A DNA stretch of 64,000 bases from the NCBI GenBank assembly GCA_964036295.1, contig OZ038467.1, positions 6,255,001 to 6,319,000 of the forward strand, read 5' to 3'. Below are positions 13,401 to 23,739 of the stretch, piece by piece. Each line of letters begins with the position of its first letter. The first letter of the stretch is position 1. Source of the stretch: Plumapathes pennacea. Its lineage: Eukaryota > Cnidaria > Anthozoa > Antipatharia > Myriopathidae. A program made the position numbers and the translations under genes. The notes below the pieces were generated by a model. The model did no database searches and was not told the DNA's origin. It worked only from the letters and a program-made list of their open reading frames with translations.

Positions 13401-15993
13401 AGCCACAAGGCTAGCGTTTTCCTAAGGAGAAACAAACATATTTGAAAACTCTATATACTGCAGACGAAATCTTCAACGAAACTTCCACGAGGCTGTATTA
13501 GCCAGCCCGGTTCGAACACAGGAAGTCTAATATATCTCTTCAGGAAATAGCAATTGAAATCTATATTTACTTTTTGTATCGACAAACGAGACAAAAAACC
13601 GGCTGAAGAATAAAATGTTAAGCAGGCAGATAACCGCCCAAGCCTCACTCCTTTGGTGTAATAGCACCGCAAACGTTGCACAGATTCGCACGATCGAAAC
13701 GGAAGTAAACTGTACAGTACAAAAAGCTACCGGCCTCGAAGCTAAAAAAGCTCATGATCATTATTGTGTGACGTTTATCTGACCAAAGTGTCCCTATCAC
13801 ACAAGCGAAAAATAAAAACGCTGGTATTAAACCGCAGTTGCAGTTTATGAGGCTGCACTAAACGAATCTCGCGTGTTTCAATTGTGTTCCCGTTGGATTG
13901 TCCCGCTGTGACTTCGTGCGACTCGACTTCCACGATTCGAGTTTAGTTTAGCGACAATAATCACGAATTGTTCTTCAAAGAAAAATAATTCTCCCTTAAC
14001 AAAAGTGTTTGACATTAGCAAAGAATGTCAAACCAGTAAAAACAAGAACCAGTCGAAACTCTCCTGTTTTTGCATGAAAAAATGATGAGCTGCGCACTGT
14101 TCGATGTCAAGCGAATGTATTTAACGCGGTGTATTTGCACAACAAACAGAATCAAATTCGTGTTCTCGGGGACCCCAAAATACTAACTTTCAAACACACG
14201 AAAATAACAATAATACGAATATTCAAAAGAGCCACTTGCACCAGAGTTGTTCAATTGCCGGTGGACAAGTACAAGCTGCTTTTGTTCAATTTTCATAATA
14301 AAACTCATCTCTCCGAGAGAGCCCATAAAATTAATTGCAGCCCAAAATAGTATAAAATGATATCACGTTCGCTTCTTTGGGGAAGGGAATTTTTCAGCAT
14401 GCAAAATTCTCGCGTGTTGCAATGGACTGAAGGCCGGCTAACGGTGGGAGACGATCGATACTCGGTTTTGCATGTCTCGAGCCACCGTTTCATTGTTTAC
14501 CCTCGAGTGGGCGTATAAAGGATGCGAATTCAAGGCGCAGTTTGGAATCGCATCGAGCTCAAAATAATCATAGTTGCTTGAGCAGAAATAAACTTAATGC
14601 TAGAGATCTTCCTCCACGGAGATAAAGACAAAGATGAAATCGAACAGGACAGGAGCCGAATTTATTCACGAAGCTTGGGCGGAAGCTGTGAATAAATATG
14701 ACGCCTTGAAAAGACTAACACGATAAAAATTACCAAGAAAATACCAGACCTGCAGCTCAGGGAAGCCACTGCAGTGCAAGGAGGCTTTTAAAATGCACTT
14801 TAATGGCTTTCCAGCTTGCAATCGAATGGCTTTAAGCTCGGATCGCAAAGTTGCGTTACAAAGGAAAAACCCTGATCATTTGATCAACGAAGATGAATTT
14901 TATAAATAACGGCCTTTACCTTAGGTTGTGGTCGTCTAGGCACGGCAACTTTTGGATCAATCTGAAATCAAAAGAGGAGAAGAAATGAGCCAAATAGTAG
15001 AGCGAAAGTTTAAGAGGCTCGCCACAACAATAATAGCGTGCTGTTAGCAGAGAAGCCTCGAAATCCATTTTAGAAATTTCTTCTGCGCTTTGGAACGCTT
15101 CTATGGCACTTGAACATCTAAAATGTACGAGTTTTCGCTGTCATTCGAAAGTAATTGAAGAATATTGTCGATGATGCAACCGAGAAGCGCAGAACCGTGC
15201 AGACTCTTCGGGCATCAAGCCAGACAAACGACAGATGGCGAAAAATTATTCTGCTGTGCACAAATGAACCGAGAATCGTCCTTACCTTCTTCTCGTCCAG
15301 TACGTGAGTTTCTTTCATGACATTTTCTACAGAAGCGGGATCGGTAAAGGTTACGAAGCCAAAACCCCTGCACAAGGAAAAAAACGAAAAAGATCCTTGT
15401 CATTTTCGTGCATATTGCATATTTTTCAGACATTCAATTTACACAATAAGAACGTCTCGCGCTCGCCGAACCTTGAGCGTTGTGTCACAGGATCCTTCAT
15501 GACCACGCACTCTTTTAGTTCCCCATACTTGCTAAAGTAGTCCCGCAGTCCGTCTGAGAAGAGAGAAGAGGCGATCGTTACACGCGAGAGAAAGGGAAGC
15601 TACTCCGGCTCTCCATGGGGCGAGCAGCCGTGACTCGGTTCGTCACAGCAAACAAAACACTACATGAACACGAAAACTTCGATCTGCCGCGATTCTGAGA
15701 CATCGGAGCTAGGGTAAAAAAAACCCGAAATATTGTACACTAACCGCCTTTGGTCTGCCAGCTCAAACCGCCAACGAACATCTTCCTGCGGAAAAGGAAG
15801 GAACACATTGGTTTGAAATACACACTTGCAATGGTGAGAAAGCAGTTTCCGGGCAAGTCACACCATCGGCAACGGTGAGGCTTGCGAGAATGGAAGCGTG
15901 CCAGAGGTTGTTTTGCAAAGTGATCGCTTACCCCGGAACATTAGTTGCTTCGGCGTTGGAGTCTGCTGAGGCAGGCTGACTGTCGGCCTCCAT
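4498..15993 (-). CDS. msi: Musashi family RNA-binding protein, 13 coding exons
   Basis: Musashi proteins bind UAG-containing motifs in mRNA 3' UTRs and control translation in stem and neural cells. Exons in transcript order: 15932-15993, 15745-15785, 15472-15553, 15286-15367, 14920-14961, 11357-11449, 10985-11033, 8948-9030, 8083-8173, 7732-7812, 6401-6505, 5430-5618, 4498-4721. All junctions are GT-AG and keep frame; total 1,224 nt, 407 aa. RRM1 (about residues 22-95) has RNP2 MFVGGL and RNP1 RGFGFVTF. The linker [14 protein letters not shown] is typical of Musashi. RRM2 (about 104-188) has VFIGGL and a variant RNP1, RGFAFVTY, and ends [14 protein letters not shown]. The tail is rich in Gly, Tyr and Pro and ends [13 protein letters not shown], matching the Musashi C-terminal style. 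The start ATG at 15993 follows an AT-rich leader and gives [18 protein letters not shown]1 and hnRNP A/B are the alternatives; the linker and tail favour Musashi. Exon limits are inferred from sequence only. Confidence 0.9.
5165..5325. repeat. Imperfect foldback with telomere-like hexamers
   Basis: This lies in the last Musashi intron. The left half has CCTAAACCTGCTGAACCCTA followed by CCTAAT-like units; the right half has GGGTTTAGGGTTAGATTTAG. The outer parts also pair (CACCCCGGAA with TTCCGGTTGTGCGGGG). It looks like a foldback element whose arms contain telomere-like units, not a true telomeric tract. Confidence 0.45.
5353..5429 (-). other. Possible alternative C-terminus of the Musashi gene
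   Basis: If the donor after 5430 (CAG|GTGAAG) is not used, the exon 12 frame stays open into the intron to a stop at 5353. It would add about 25 charged residues ([20 protein letters not shown] and a few more) in place of the conserved Musashi tail. The donor at 5430 restores the family-typical C-terminus in perfect frame, so I take splicing as the main form. The retained-intron form is only a possibility. Confidence 0.3.
6575..6810. repeat. Two tandem copies of a 120-bp intronic unit
   Basis: Two diverged copies (about 6575-6690 and 6693-6810) share GACAGAAAAGGTTGAGTCAT, a CAGACAGACA tract and GTGACAATAAG. They lie in the Musashi intron just upstream of the glycine-rich exon 6401-6505. Each copy contains AP-1-like TGAGTCA words, but function is not shown. 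Confidence 0.6.
7397..7573. mobile_element. Perfect 68-bp inverted repeat with 9-bp target duplication
   Basis: The arms 7406-7473 and 7497-7564 are perfect reverse complements of 68 bp around a 23-nt loop. The element is much richer in GC than its surroundings (arms contain GCGGCCGC). The direct repeat CTATTTTAT lies at 7397-7405 and 7565-7573, a 9-bp target-site duplication. This size suits Mutator-like (MULE) elements. It has no coding capacity and sits in the Musashi intron between exons 7732-7812 and 6401-6505. Perfect arms suggest a recent insertion. Confidence 0.85.
8453..8491. repeat. (AAC)n microsatellite
   Basis: A run of AAC triplets in a Musashi intron. A short triple AAAAGTT repeat lies just upstream at about 8326-8346. 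Confidence 0.85.
11450..14919 (-). other. Largest Musashi intron (3.5 kb), no gene seen
   Basis: This intron separates the RRM1 linker exon (14920-14961) from the first RRM2 exon (11357-11449). I see no coding exon or structured RNA. A TATA-like word (GCGTATAAAGG) on the plus strand at about 14511-14521 lies in a locally GC-richer part but has no recognisable transcript downstream. Confidence 0.5.
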
Positions 15994-16270
15994 ATTTGCT
16001 ACAACTACGAAACTAAGCGAGCGATAGGCCCAGCAAATACCGACACGTGGAAATAATACTCGGATTGGTTCGTGATGGGTGGTAATTTGGCGCCATTTGG
16101 AACTGGCACCTAAGCTGTTGATGGATTGTTAGCCTTCCACGCATCTCATTGGTCCACGATTGTCTCCTTCGCGACGCGTCCAACAAATGTCATACCACGT
16201 GACTGGCTATCAGACACGCCCCCACCATTGTCCCCCACTAGCTCGCTCGTGCATTGGCTTAACCATCCAC
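15994..16270 (-). promoter_or_regulatory. Musashi upstream region with CCAAT boxes and an E2F-like site
   Basis: Three CCAAT boxes in the gene's orientation (ATTGG on the plus strand) lie at 16064-16068, 16148-16152 and 16253-16257. An E2F-like motif TTTGGCGCC is at 16086-16094. No TATA box is visible near the start codon. This looks like a TATA-less housekeeping-type promoter. The transcription start site cannot be placed from sequence alone. Confidence 0.45.
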
Positions 16271-19200
16271 ATCTCCGCTAGACGCCAGTCAAAACTCGAC
16301 GAACTGGAATGAAATTATTTTACTTGGTAAACCATAATTTTAGAGGGTTGAATCGCGAGACGCACGCGATAGACAGGAAAAGAACAGAAAGAAATATTCC
16401 AGCTGAATTATCTGAATTGCATAGCAATAACTGACTTTCGTTTGCTTTCGCCTTGTGTGCAGCCGAGGTACAAATTCCATTTGTGTAAGGTGTTTTCAAC
16501 ACATTTCAGTTTATTTAATATTCAACTTGGAGCAGGTAAAACGTACAAGCAAAACACCAAGGAAAACACAATCGGGAATAGAAACAAGAAACAATAGGGG
16601 CTGTTGTGTTAACGCGTACATACATTAGGTATTCAAGTAACGTGGTATAATAATTTGTACACGTATATTTTTATCAGGTGAGCCGGATACGAAACAAAAG
16701 GCTGGATCGCACAAAAAAAACGAATACGAGCCACTTCGGATATAAATAAAGTCACGCCTACTTCCTGTGCCAAGCGTCTATCAGACAGTTCACGAGAAGA
16801 CGAAACCACGCTGTACGAGTCCGCTCAAGTTTGAACAATATCAAACAAGCTAAAAGAAGGAATGGCAAACAAAACAAACGAACACACGCGGAAATTAAAA
16901 AAACATCTCCCTAAGACATCAAACCAGTCAACTGAGATTTCACAATTCCAGCCGCAAGATATATAGCACCGAGTAATATAGGCCCAGAGTCGCGTCAAAC
17001 ACCAATTTAATATAAAGCCTCTGTTTGTATTGTGCTTGAAGAAAGTGGGGAAAAAAAAAAACAACTGTAAATTGAAAATAAGTAACTGAAAAGCAGTTTG
17101 TCGACCACTGGCATGGCACCAAAACGGGCCAGAATTAAAATAATTAGGCGACCAAGCCACTTGTTTCCATGAAAATTAAAAACTCGAGCTGCGTTAACAC
17201 TCGATTCTATAACGTGTTCTTTTGTTACGCTTTAATTGCGTGAAAAAATCTTTTGTTCAATGTTTATTCGTTGTTCACCAATAAACATAGAATTTCGTGA
17301 AGTCACTCACTCATCCTCCCTCAGCCACGCGGGCCGATTATAGTCAGCTATTTTTAAACGCTTTGTCGGCTGTAGCATCTTGCGACTACAGTCATCTACT
17401 GTCTTGTCTGACAAAAACTGTCTGCTTGCTGACGCAACTCCATAGCAAACAACTTCTCGCTTGCCCCTGTGAACACAAAGGTCAGCCAACTTGTCTGGGT
17501 GAAGTGAAAATATGTACCAACAAAGCGTGAGCGGTACTGACTCCAGTGCAAAGAGACAAGAAAATGGAAATTCTCGCCGTCTCTTTCACACTATGCAATG
17601 GATGCCCGGGCCTGGACAAAGAGGAGCTAATGACGTTGGGTCGACATGCTTTGCCTTTTTGGATGACCAAGTTATAGATTTCGACTGTGCAATGTGTACA
17701 GACTGCACAAACCCGGATTTGCGGGTCATCCGCAAAAGCCTGCGGGGCGAGATTGATCGACTACAAATGCTTTCACCTGGGTTTGTCGATCGATGATTCG
17801 CAATTGATCCTCCAAACAAAGGAACTATTGTACGGAACCCGAGCTGGCCTGCATTGCAATTATCAGAACACTTAACAATACAAAAAGCATTGGAGAATCA
17901 ACACGAAGCTGCAGAGACCGGCCTGTACATGTTTAGATGACTTCACAATTGTCTGAACAGGTAAAAAAAAAAAAGATCTATAAACCAAATAGACTCATAT
18001 CATATAATTAGATACAAATAGAATTCACATACAAGGGGGTGAACGCGGACGAAAAACTTGGCGGCTGTCGACGGGGTGTCGACCCAGCAAGCTTGGGAAT
18101 TTGTTTTCATGCATTTACACCACTTGCTTAGACGTGATTGCTAAACTGCATAATACCCTGCATCGTATTTTAAAGGTTTAATAACATGTAACTTTTGTCA
18201 CTCTGAACTATCGTGACACTATAGTGCCTGGGTATTCCGTAGCGTGATTTCACTGCGAACGCAACAAAGACCCAATGGCTCGGAGTATATGTTCGTCATG
18301 TTCGTCTGGCGCTTGGTTATGAAAAACGAACGAAACACCGGAACCGATCGAGAGACCAGCTAAAGAGGTCGGCGTCGTCTGCTCGTATATCAGTTTCTCG
18401 GTTCAATTCGTGACAACTGGCTATCACTAATTAAAATATCCATTTACACTGGCTCGGTTCATCCAAGTCCTTCGAAGGCAAAATGGCTTAAAACAAATTG
18501 CTAAAATCCAGAATTCACAGATGTCATACGGCTGCAGCAATTAGCTTACACCAGGAATAATAAAGTGTTTTTGTTTCAAAGCGAATGGAAGTGTTGAAGT
18601 ACCTTGTTGTAGACAAAATGTAGAGTGGCTAGTTAGTGAATTATTCAGTATACACGTGTATTCATCTCACTACCTGTACGTGTAACCAACTTTGAAACAG
18701 TAGAAACAACAAAACTGTAATTAAAACAAACTTAATATATTTGTAAAGACGCAAGATCAAACGAGTGTTCGAGGAAATCATTAGCTACAAACATGAACTG
18801 TTGGTAAAGTGTAAAGCAAGTAATAAATTAAAATTTGATTCAACGTTGCATGGGTCCATGTGTAAATGCACTACTCCAGGCTGCCGACCATTTTAGAGTT
18901 CGTTTATGGACTGATTACCGCCGGTTTCAGTAATTAACTTAGAACATACAGTATATCTGACATTTATCACGTACAGTATAAGCAGTACTAAACTAATCAA
19001 GGATTTTGCTTCACAACTGAAGCTCCCAAGTTTTAGATCGCAATTTGGTCGTTTGCTAGTTTGAAGCCTATAAAATAAACTACGTGTGGCCGATATTCAT
19101 CTGAGTGCGTTTAAGTTAGAGTTCATTTACACAGACCATTTATTAAAATGTTAACATGGCATTTGACTAGCTCGATTTACTGAAAACCGGACTCGAAGAT

Positions 19201-21075
19201 AACATACGTGGCTGAGTTTAGCTGACACTAACTTCCATCATATTTCGAAACAGCTGCGAAATGCTCAGTATGTCTAGTGCAAGAACTCGCGAATAGCAAC
19301 AGATAAACAGTAGCCTGCGGAAACAGCTGCTGCCGGAGCCGAAAATGCCCAGTGTGAAGTGGCTGCTTGTTCTAACAGGCTAGTACAACAAGAACAATAT
19401 TGAAGGAATTAAGTAATTTAACCTTCCTATAGTCAGATGCTGCTCTCAAACTCCAGTTGTGAACACAGCCGTAGAGGGAAAAATTTTAATGAGCTGTTGA
19501 TTATAAGGCTGTTCAACTGATTAGATTCCTTGACTTTTCAGTAAAAACACCCGTGACAATGGTGCAAGAGCCAGCCGGTGTGAGAGACGGCTTCTGGAAT
19601 GAAAGAGGTCTGTGGCACATGGATTTTGAATCAACCTTCAGCAAGGATGCATGCAAAGTTCGGTACCCTGCGGATGCAGTCGCTTCATTCACGGCGCGGC
19701 CACACTGTGGCTCGCGTGGACTTTTAAGAGTCGGTTAGGCTCGCCAGGAAGGATATGACCCCGCTGAAAGTGAACTTATTAAACTCATTTGCACTAGAAG
19801 GATGAATTTGGTCACTCTGGGAACTCAAAGACGAATTCTGAAGTAGTCTCGTGTAAAGAAATGTGGCAATGGAAGGGAAATTAAGGTTGCCAGTCTCAGT
19901 CAGTCAATTAATTTCGAGTAGACTTCCTCTTCGTACAATCACGTTGCTCGACTTATCAGCTCTGGGCAAATACTTGTCATATTTGAAGTCTCCAATTGCC
20001 CAATGGCCCAAGTTGCAACATTATATGTATTGACAGTTTGGCTTCGTTATATGAACCAAACTTCCAAACTGACAGAGGCTGCAGCTAACAAAATGCGTCT
20101 GTTCTTGGCGTATGTCAGCTACTGGAGCTTGAAAACAAGGACAAACAAAATTCGAAAGCAATGGCTTAATTTTCTGAAAGCATAATTTACAGTTGTCACT
20201 GCACTGCTGCAGCAAATCAAAACAACACTAAAAGCGTTTTCTGCTTCAGAATGAAAGTACATGTTAAAGTATCTTGTACACGACACAAAATGTAGCGAGG
20301 ACGGCACAGTGCGGCTAGTTGAATAAAATATTCAGTACACGTGTATTTATCTCGTTCCTAAATGTACGTCCATTTTGACACAGTTCAAACAAAACACGGT
20401 GCAAACAACACTCATGTTTGTAAAGACTCAAGATGAGACGAGTGTTAGACGGAATTATTAGCTACAAACAAGAACATTTGCCTACCCATAGCCAATTAAT
20501 AAGTTCCCATTCCACACACATCCATCCATGCATTCAGTAAAAATAATAATAATAATAAAATAAACGAGCTGAGGATATTGTATTACAACTGAAACTCCCA
20601 AGCTTTTAGATCAACTTTTCTCTTTGTGATCGCATTTTCAATGGTTCTTTGCTAGTCAGTTTCACGCCAGGCCCGGGTCAAACGCTTCACATGAGCTGAA
20701 CTCAATGCAAATTAGCTCAAACAATGGATTTTGCTCATTTGCATTGAATTCGGCTCATAAAAAATGAAGTACAGCGTTAGATCCGGGCCTTACCAGTACA
20801 CCAGAAGGCGCACTATAGAAAAGACTATACGTACTAAGTCAGAGAGTCAAAAATTAACGCTGTGGTAGATCAACAAAAATGTTGTAATCTATCGAATTTT
20901 ATTGATCACGGTCACCCAAAGAGTACAAAAGAACTCTAATCATCAAGAAAACAAAAAGGGGTGGCGACGGGTGGTCGTACAGAGCATAAACACCCTTGGG
21001 ATGGAGTAGTGAATGAAAATACATTCAAATCAAGTGTAGTAATGATTGGGCGACATTGATCCAAAGACATGAGAC
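16271..21075. other. Intergenic region with a diverged direct duplication
   Basis: No convincing gene. A block at about 18475-19080 is repeated in direct orientation, clearly diverged, at about 20180-20670. Shared phrases include ATTCAGTA.ACACGTGTATT, GAGACGAGTGTT-like text, TTAGCTACAAACA and AACTGAA(G/A)CTCCCAAG. Short frames near 17.5 kb show no family features. Confidence 0.5.
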
Positions 21076-22290
21076 TGAGAAAAATGACTAGACGAAGAGA
21101 ACGACAAGTTAGTGAGCAAGTCCAGGGAAAGAACACTTCCAAGAGTGATCAACTTCAATTTTCTCCTTTAGTTTCTCACCAGAGATATATCATACAGTAA
21201 AGAGAACTTGCTCAGATTCATACGTGCTGCTTTATAAAACACTGGGAGAATCTGCATTTTGAGCTTGCGAGTGTAAGGGTAACAGGAGGAGTGACTAAGT
21301 AAAGGAGCGACGCCGTGAAAAAGAGCAAAAGAAAATGCAAACACTGGGCAACATAAAGAGAGTCGCAGAAGGAGAGAAGGAAAGACATGCTGCGAATTGA
21401 ATACCTCTTGTAGTACAGCTGGCTTTCCGGAAGAAACAGAGAAGAAGGGGGCATCGGCAGCACAGCAATATAATTTTTGGCCAATTAGCTCATGTCTAGA
21501 TGGACTCCTGCTCATGTGGAGGTTTTTGAAATAAAGGTAGAACCTTTCTCGCTCAGAGGAAAGTTTTCAGTGCTCAGTCACTTCCCGGAAAGGATGTCGC
21601 CCCAGTTGTAGGGGAGAAATGGATTGGCATACTTCTTGTCTCCCTGATATTCTTCACAACAAATTTGAACGGTTTTCTAATGTGCGGAAGAACTAAAAAC
21701 TACAATGAACGAAGACGACTGAAACTTAACTTGACTTAACTTAACGACGCGAGAAAAATGCTGAACTGACCAGTTACATAAATAATTTGCATATAAACTA
21801 GAGTACACGTGAGAAAGCAACAATAAAGGTGTAAATGAAGGTTACTTGAAAGGCATTGTTCACAGTTCCGCAAAAGGTATTGTTCTTGTTTGGAAAAGGC
21901 CGCAACACCAATGCCCCATCCTCTTACGGCTACAGCATCAACCGGCCCACTGGCCAGTACGACAACCCAACATCGTGTGCGAGGTAACGCTAACTACTAG
22001 TTCACTTCTTACTTTCTAGCAAGAGTCTATCAACCGAACTGTATGTATTGCAGGTCAAGTTAATTCCTTGACAAACGCAACCTTTTGCCGAGTAAATACC
22101 TGAAATACCGGTCCATATGACTGTCGCTATATCAACGTGCAGGTTCCCGAAGACGTATTTATAACACCATGTTAGTGTTCTGAGCATATACGGGAGTTGT
22201 TTATCAATGACAAGCTGAACAAGAGCAACGGCAGGGGAAAACGCGCACGCTTGGGCGGGCGGGTTGTAATCGACCTCAGTCGGCAAGTAA
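21076..22290. repeat. Segmental duplication, copy 1 (pair at 26872-28085)
   Basis: This 1.2-kb block recurs almost unchanged at 26872-28085. Each copy includes a reverse-oriented member of the CCCTTTCACTCC family and a short exon-like phrase (around 21880-21982). In both cases it lies upstream of an amine oxidase gene. It marks the duplicated unit. Confidence 0.85.
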
Positions 22291-22646
22291 AGTAACAGTA
22301 AGAAATAAAGGATAAATGTATAAATAAAGGTTCTTTATTTATACACGGTAAGTAACTTATCGGAGCTGGTGGGGCCATGTTTTAAACTCAACGTAAATTT
22401 GTTAGGAATCCCAGCTGGTCGGAGGCTAACCAGTTGGCTGTTTACATATAACGTGGCCGAGGATTTGAACCCCGGGGCTACCGTGTTGCAAATTCAGTTT
22501 GTGGTCAGAGCGGGATTTGAACTTTGAACTTCAGGTTCAAGTCCGGCGTCCGGCTTGGGACATCTAATTAAGACCTATGACACATCCGTATACCCCAGCG
22601 GGCAAAAATACGTACATGACAGACAAATACCAATAAAACGAAGAGC

Positions 22647-22654
22647 TATAAAAG
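22647..22654 (+). promoter_or_regulatory. Conserved TATA box upstream of amine oxidase 1
   Basis: TATAAAAG within AGAGCTATAAAAGGTTGAG. The same 40-bp context recurs upstream of the other two amine oxidase genes (28211 and 35736). It lies 1.1 kb before the ATG. The coding exon is preceded by a pyrimidine tract and CAG, so a spliced 5' leader starting near this box is plausible but unproved. Confidence 0.45.
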
Positions 22655-22708
22655 GTTGAGCAACAGTAACTTATTCAGTTTCTTTGTTTGTAAAGCTGGT
22701 GTTACACT

Positions 22709-23037
22709 GCTGGGCCCGGTTTTTCGAAAGTCGATTAAGCTAATCCAGGATTAACGAAATTCTTTTTCTCTTTAGACTTATAAATGACAAGGAAGTTTAG
22801 ACCTAATCCAGGATTAGCCCAATCGTGCTTTGAAAAACTGGGCCCTGGTCGATTTTGCAACGCCGATTTGCTCCAAATTCACGCAACGGTGTTGCAAGTT
22901 TTTGAACCGCTTTCAAAAACTTGCAACGCGTTGCAGCACTGCAAACATCGCGAAAAATCGTTCGCAATAGGGTGTTACACCTGAACGATTTCTTGCACAA
23001 CATAGCATCACTGCAAATCGACCAGTGTAACACCACC
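22709..23037. mobile_element. Inverted-repeat element carrying a second nested element
   Basis: The outer ends GGTGTTACACTG and CAGTGTAACACC are inverted copies. Inside lies another element (about 22717-22849) with its own inverted ends (GGGCCCGGTTTTTCGAAAG and CTTTGAAAAACTGGGCCC) and inner TAATCCAGGATTA motifs. The related copy at 28256-28475 lacks the nested element, so the nesting is a later insertion. Noncoding. Confidence 0.75.
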
Positions 23038-23739
23038 TTAACACCTTCAAAAATGACATGAATATTGAAATGCTTATCACAAGAGGACAAAACTGTAACT
23101 AACATAAGGATCTGAGATCTTGAAAACTGCCGACGTTGATGCAATCCGTGACTATAATACGACCAGCATTCATTGCGCACATCAAGCCAACTCACGCCAT
23201 AATGAATAAGGCCTATTATTAAGTAACTATAGCGGAAGCGGCCCGTAACATAAGGGGGAGTGTCTGGCTTTGCTCTGTTGGGAAACGTCATGCTGACACG
23301 GCTAAACCGACAACATATCGAAATACAGCTTCAGACAGCTATCCAAAAATGGCTCTACAGTTCCATATTTACAGAAGTTCTGATTCTGTGATGAACGCGT
23401 AATGAACGTTTGGTGAACACGGGCGATTTCTTCATTCGGAGCAACACTACTCTTCCTTTATCATTATTAGAAGTAGAAGAGTCTACAGTTATTCTATACA
23501 TGAAGTTTGGTTGTACACGAATGATTGAAGAACATTTATAACTCGAAATAGGTCTGGATTAGTACCATCGCAGGGGGTTATTCGGCAGTACTCAAACGTG
23601 AATAAATTGTCACAATTCATAAGTATAGAAGCCTTCATCTTCTCAAGTTTCTCTGTTCTGATATTATCGACTATATATCTTTATCTTTAAAACGTTGCGT
23701 TTCACCAATTTATTTCTCTGCAGACAAGAATTGGTACGT

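Noticed and set aside
14511-14521. Plus-strand TATA-like box inside a Musashi intron
   Set aside because: No transcript, exon or small RNA structure is visible downstream; it may be chance.
17512-17796. 94-codon plus-strand frame near 17.5 kb
   Set aside because: No motif, splice context or repeat support; overlapping frames exist on the other strand.
21168-21515. 115-codon minus-strand frame, identical at 26965-27312
   Set aside because: Its identity comes from the segmental duplication; the frame includes a dispersed repeat and has no domain.
23695-23739. Upstream extension of the amine oxidase frame
   Set aside because: It would start at TTG and translate through a splice acceptor; the ATG at 23740 is conserved in all three genes.
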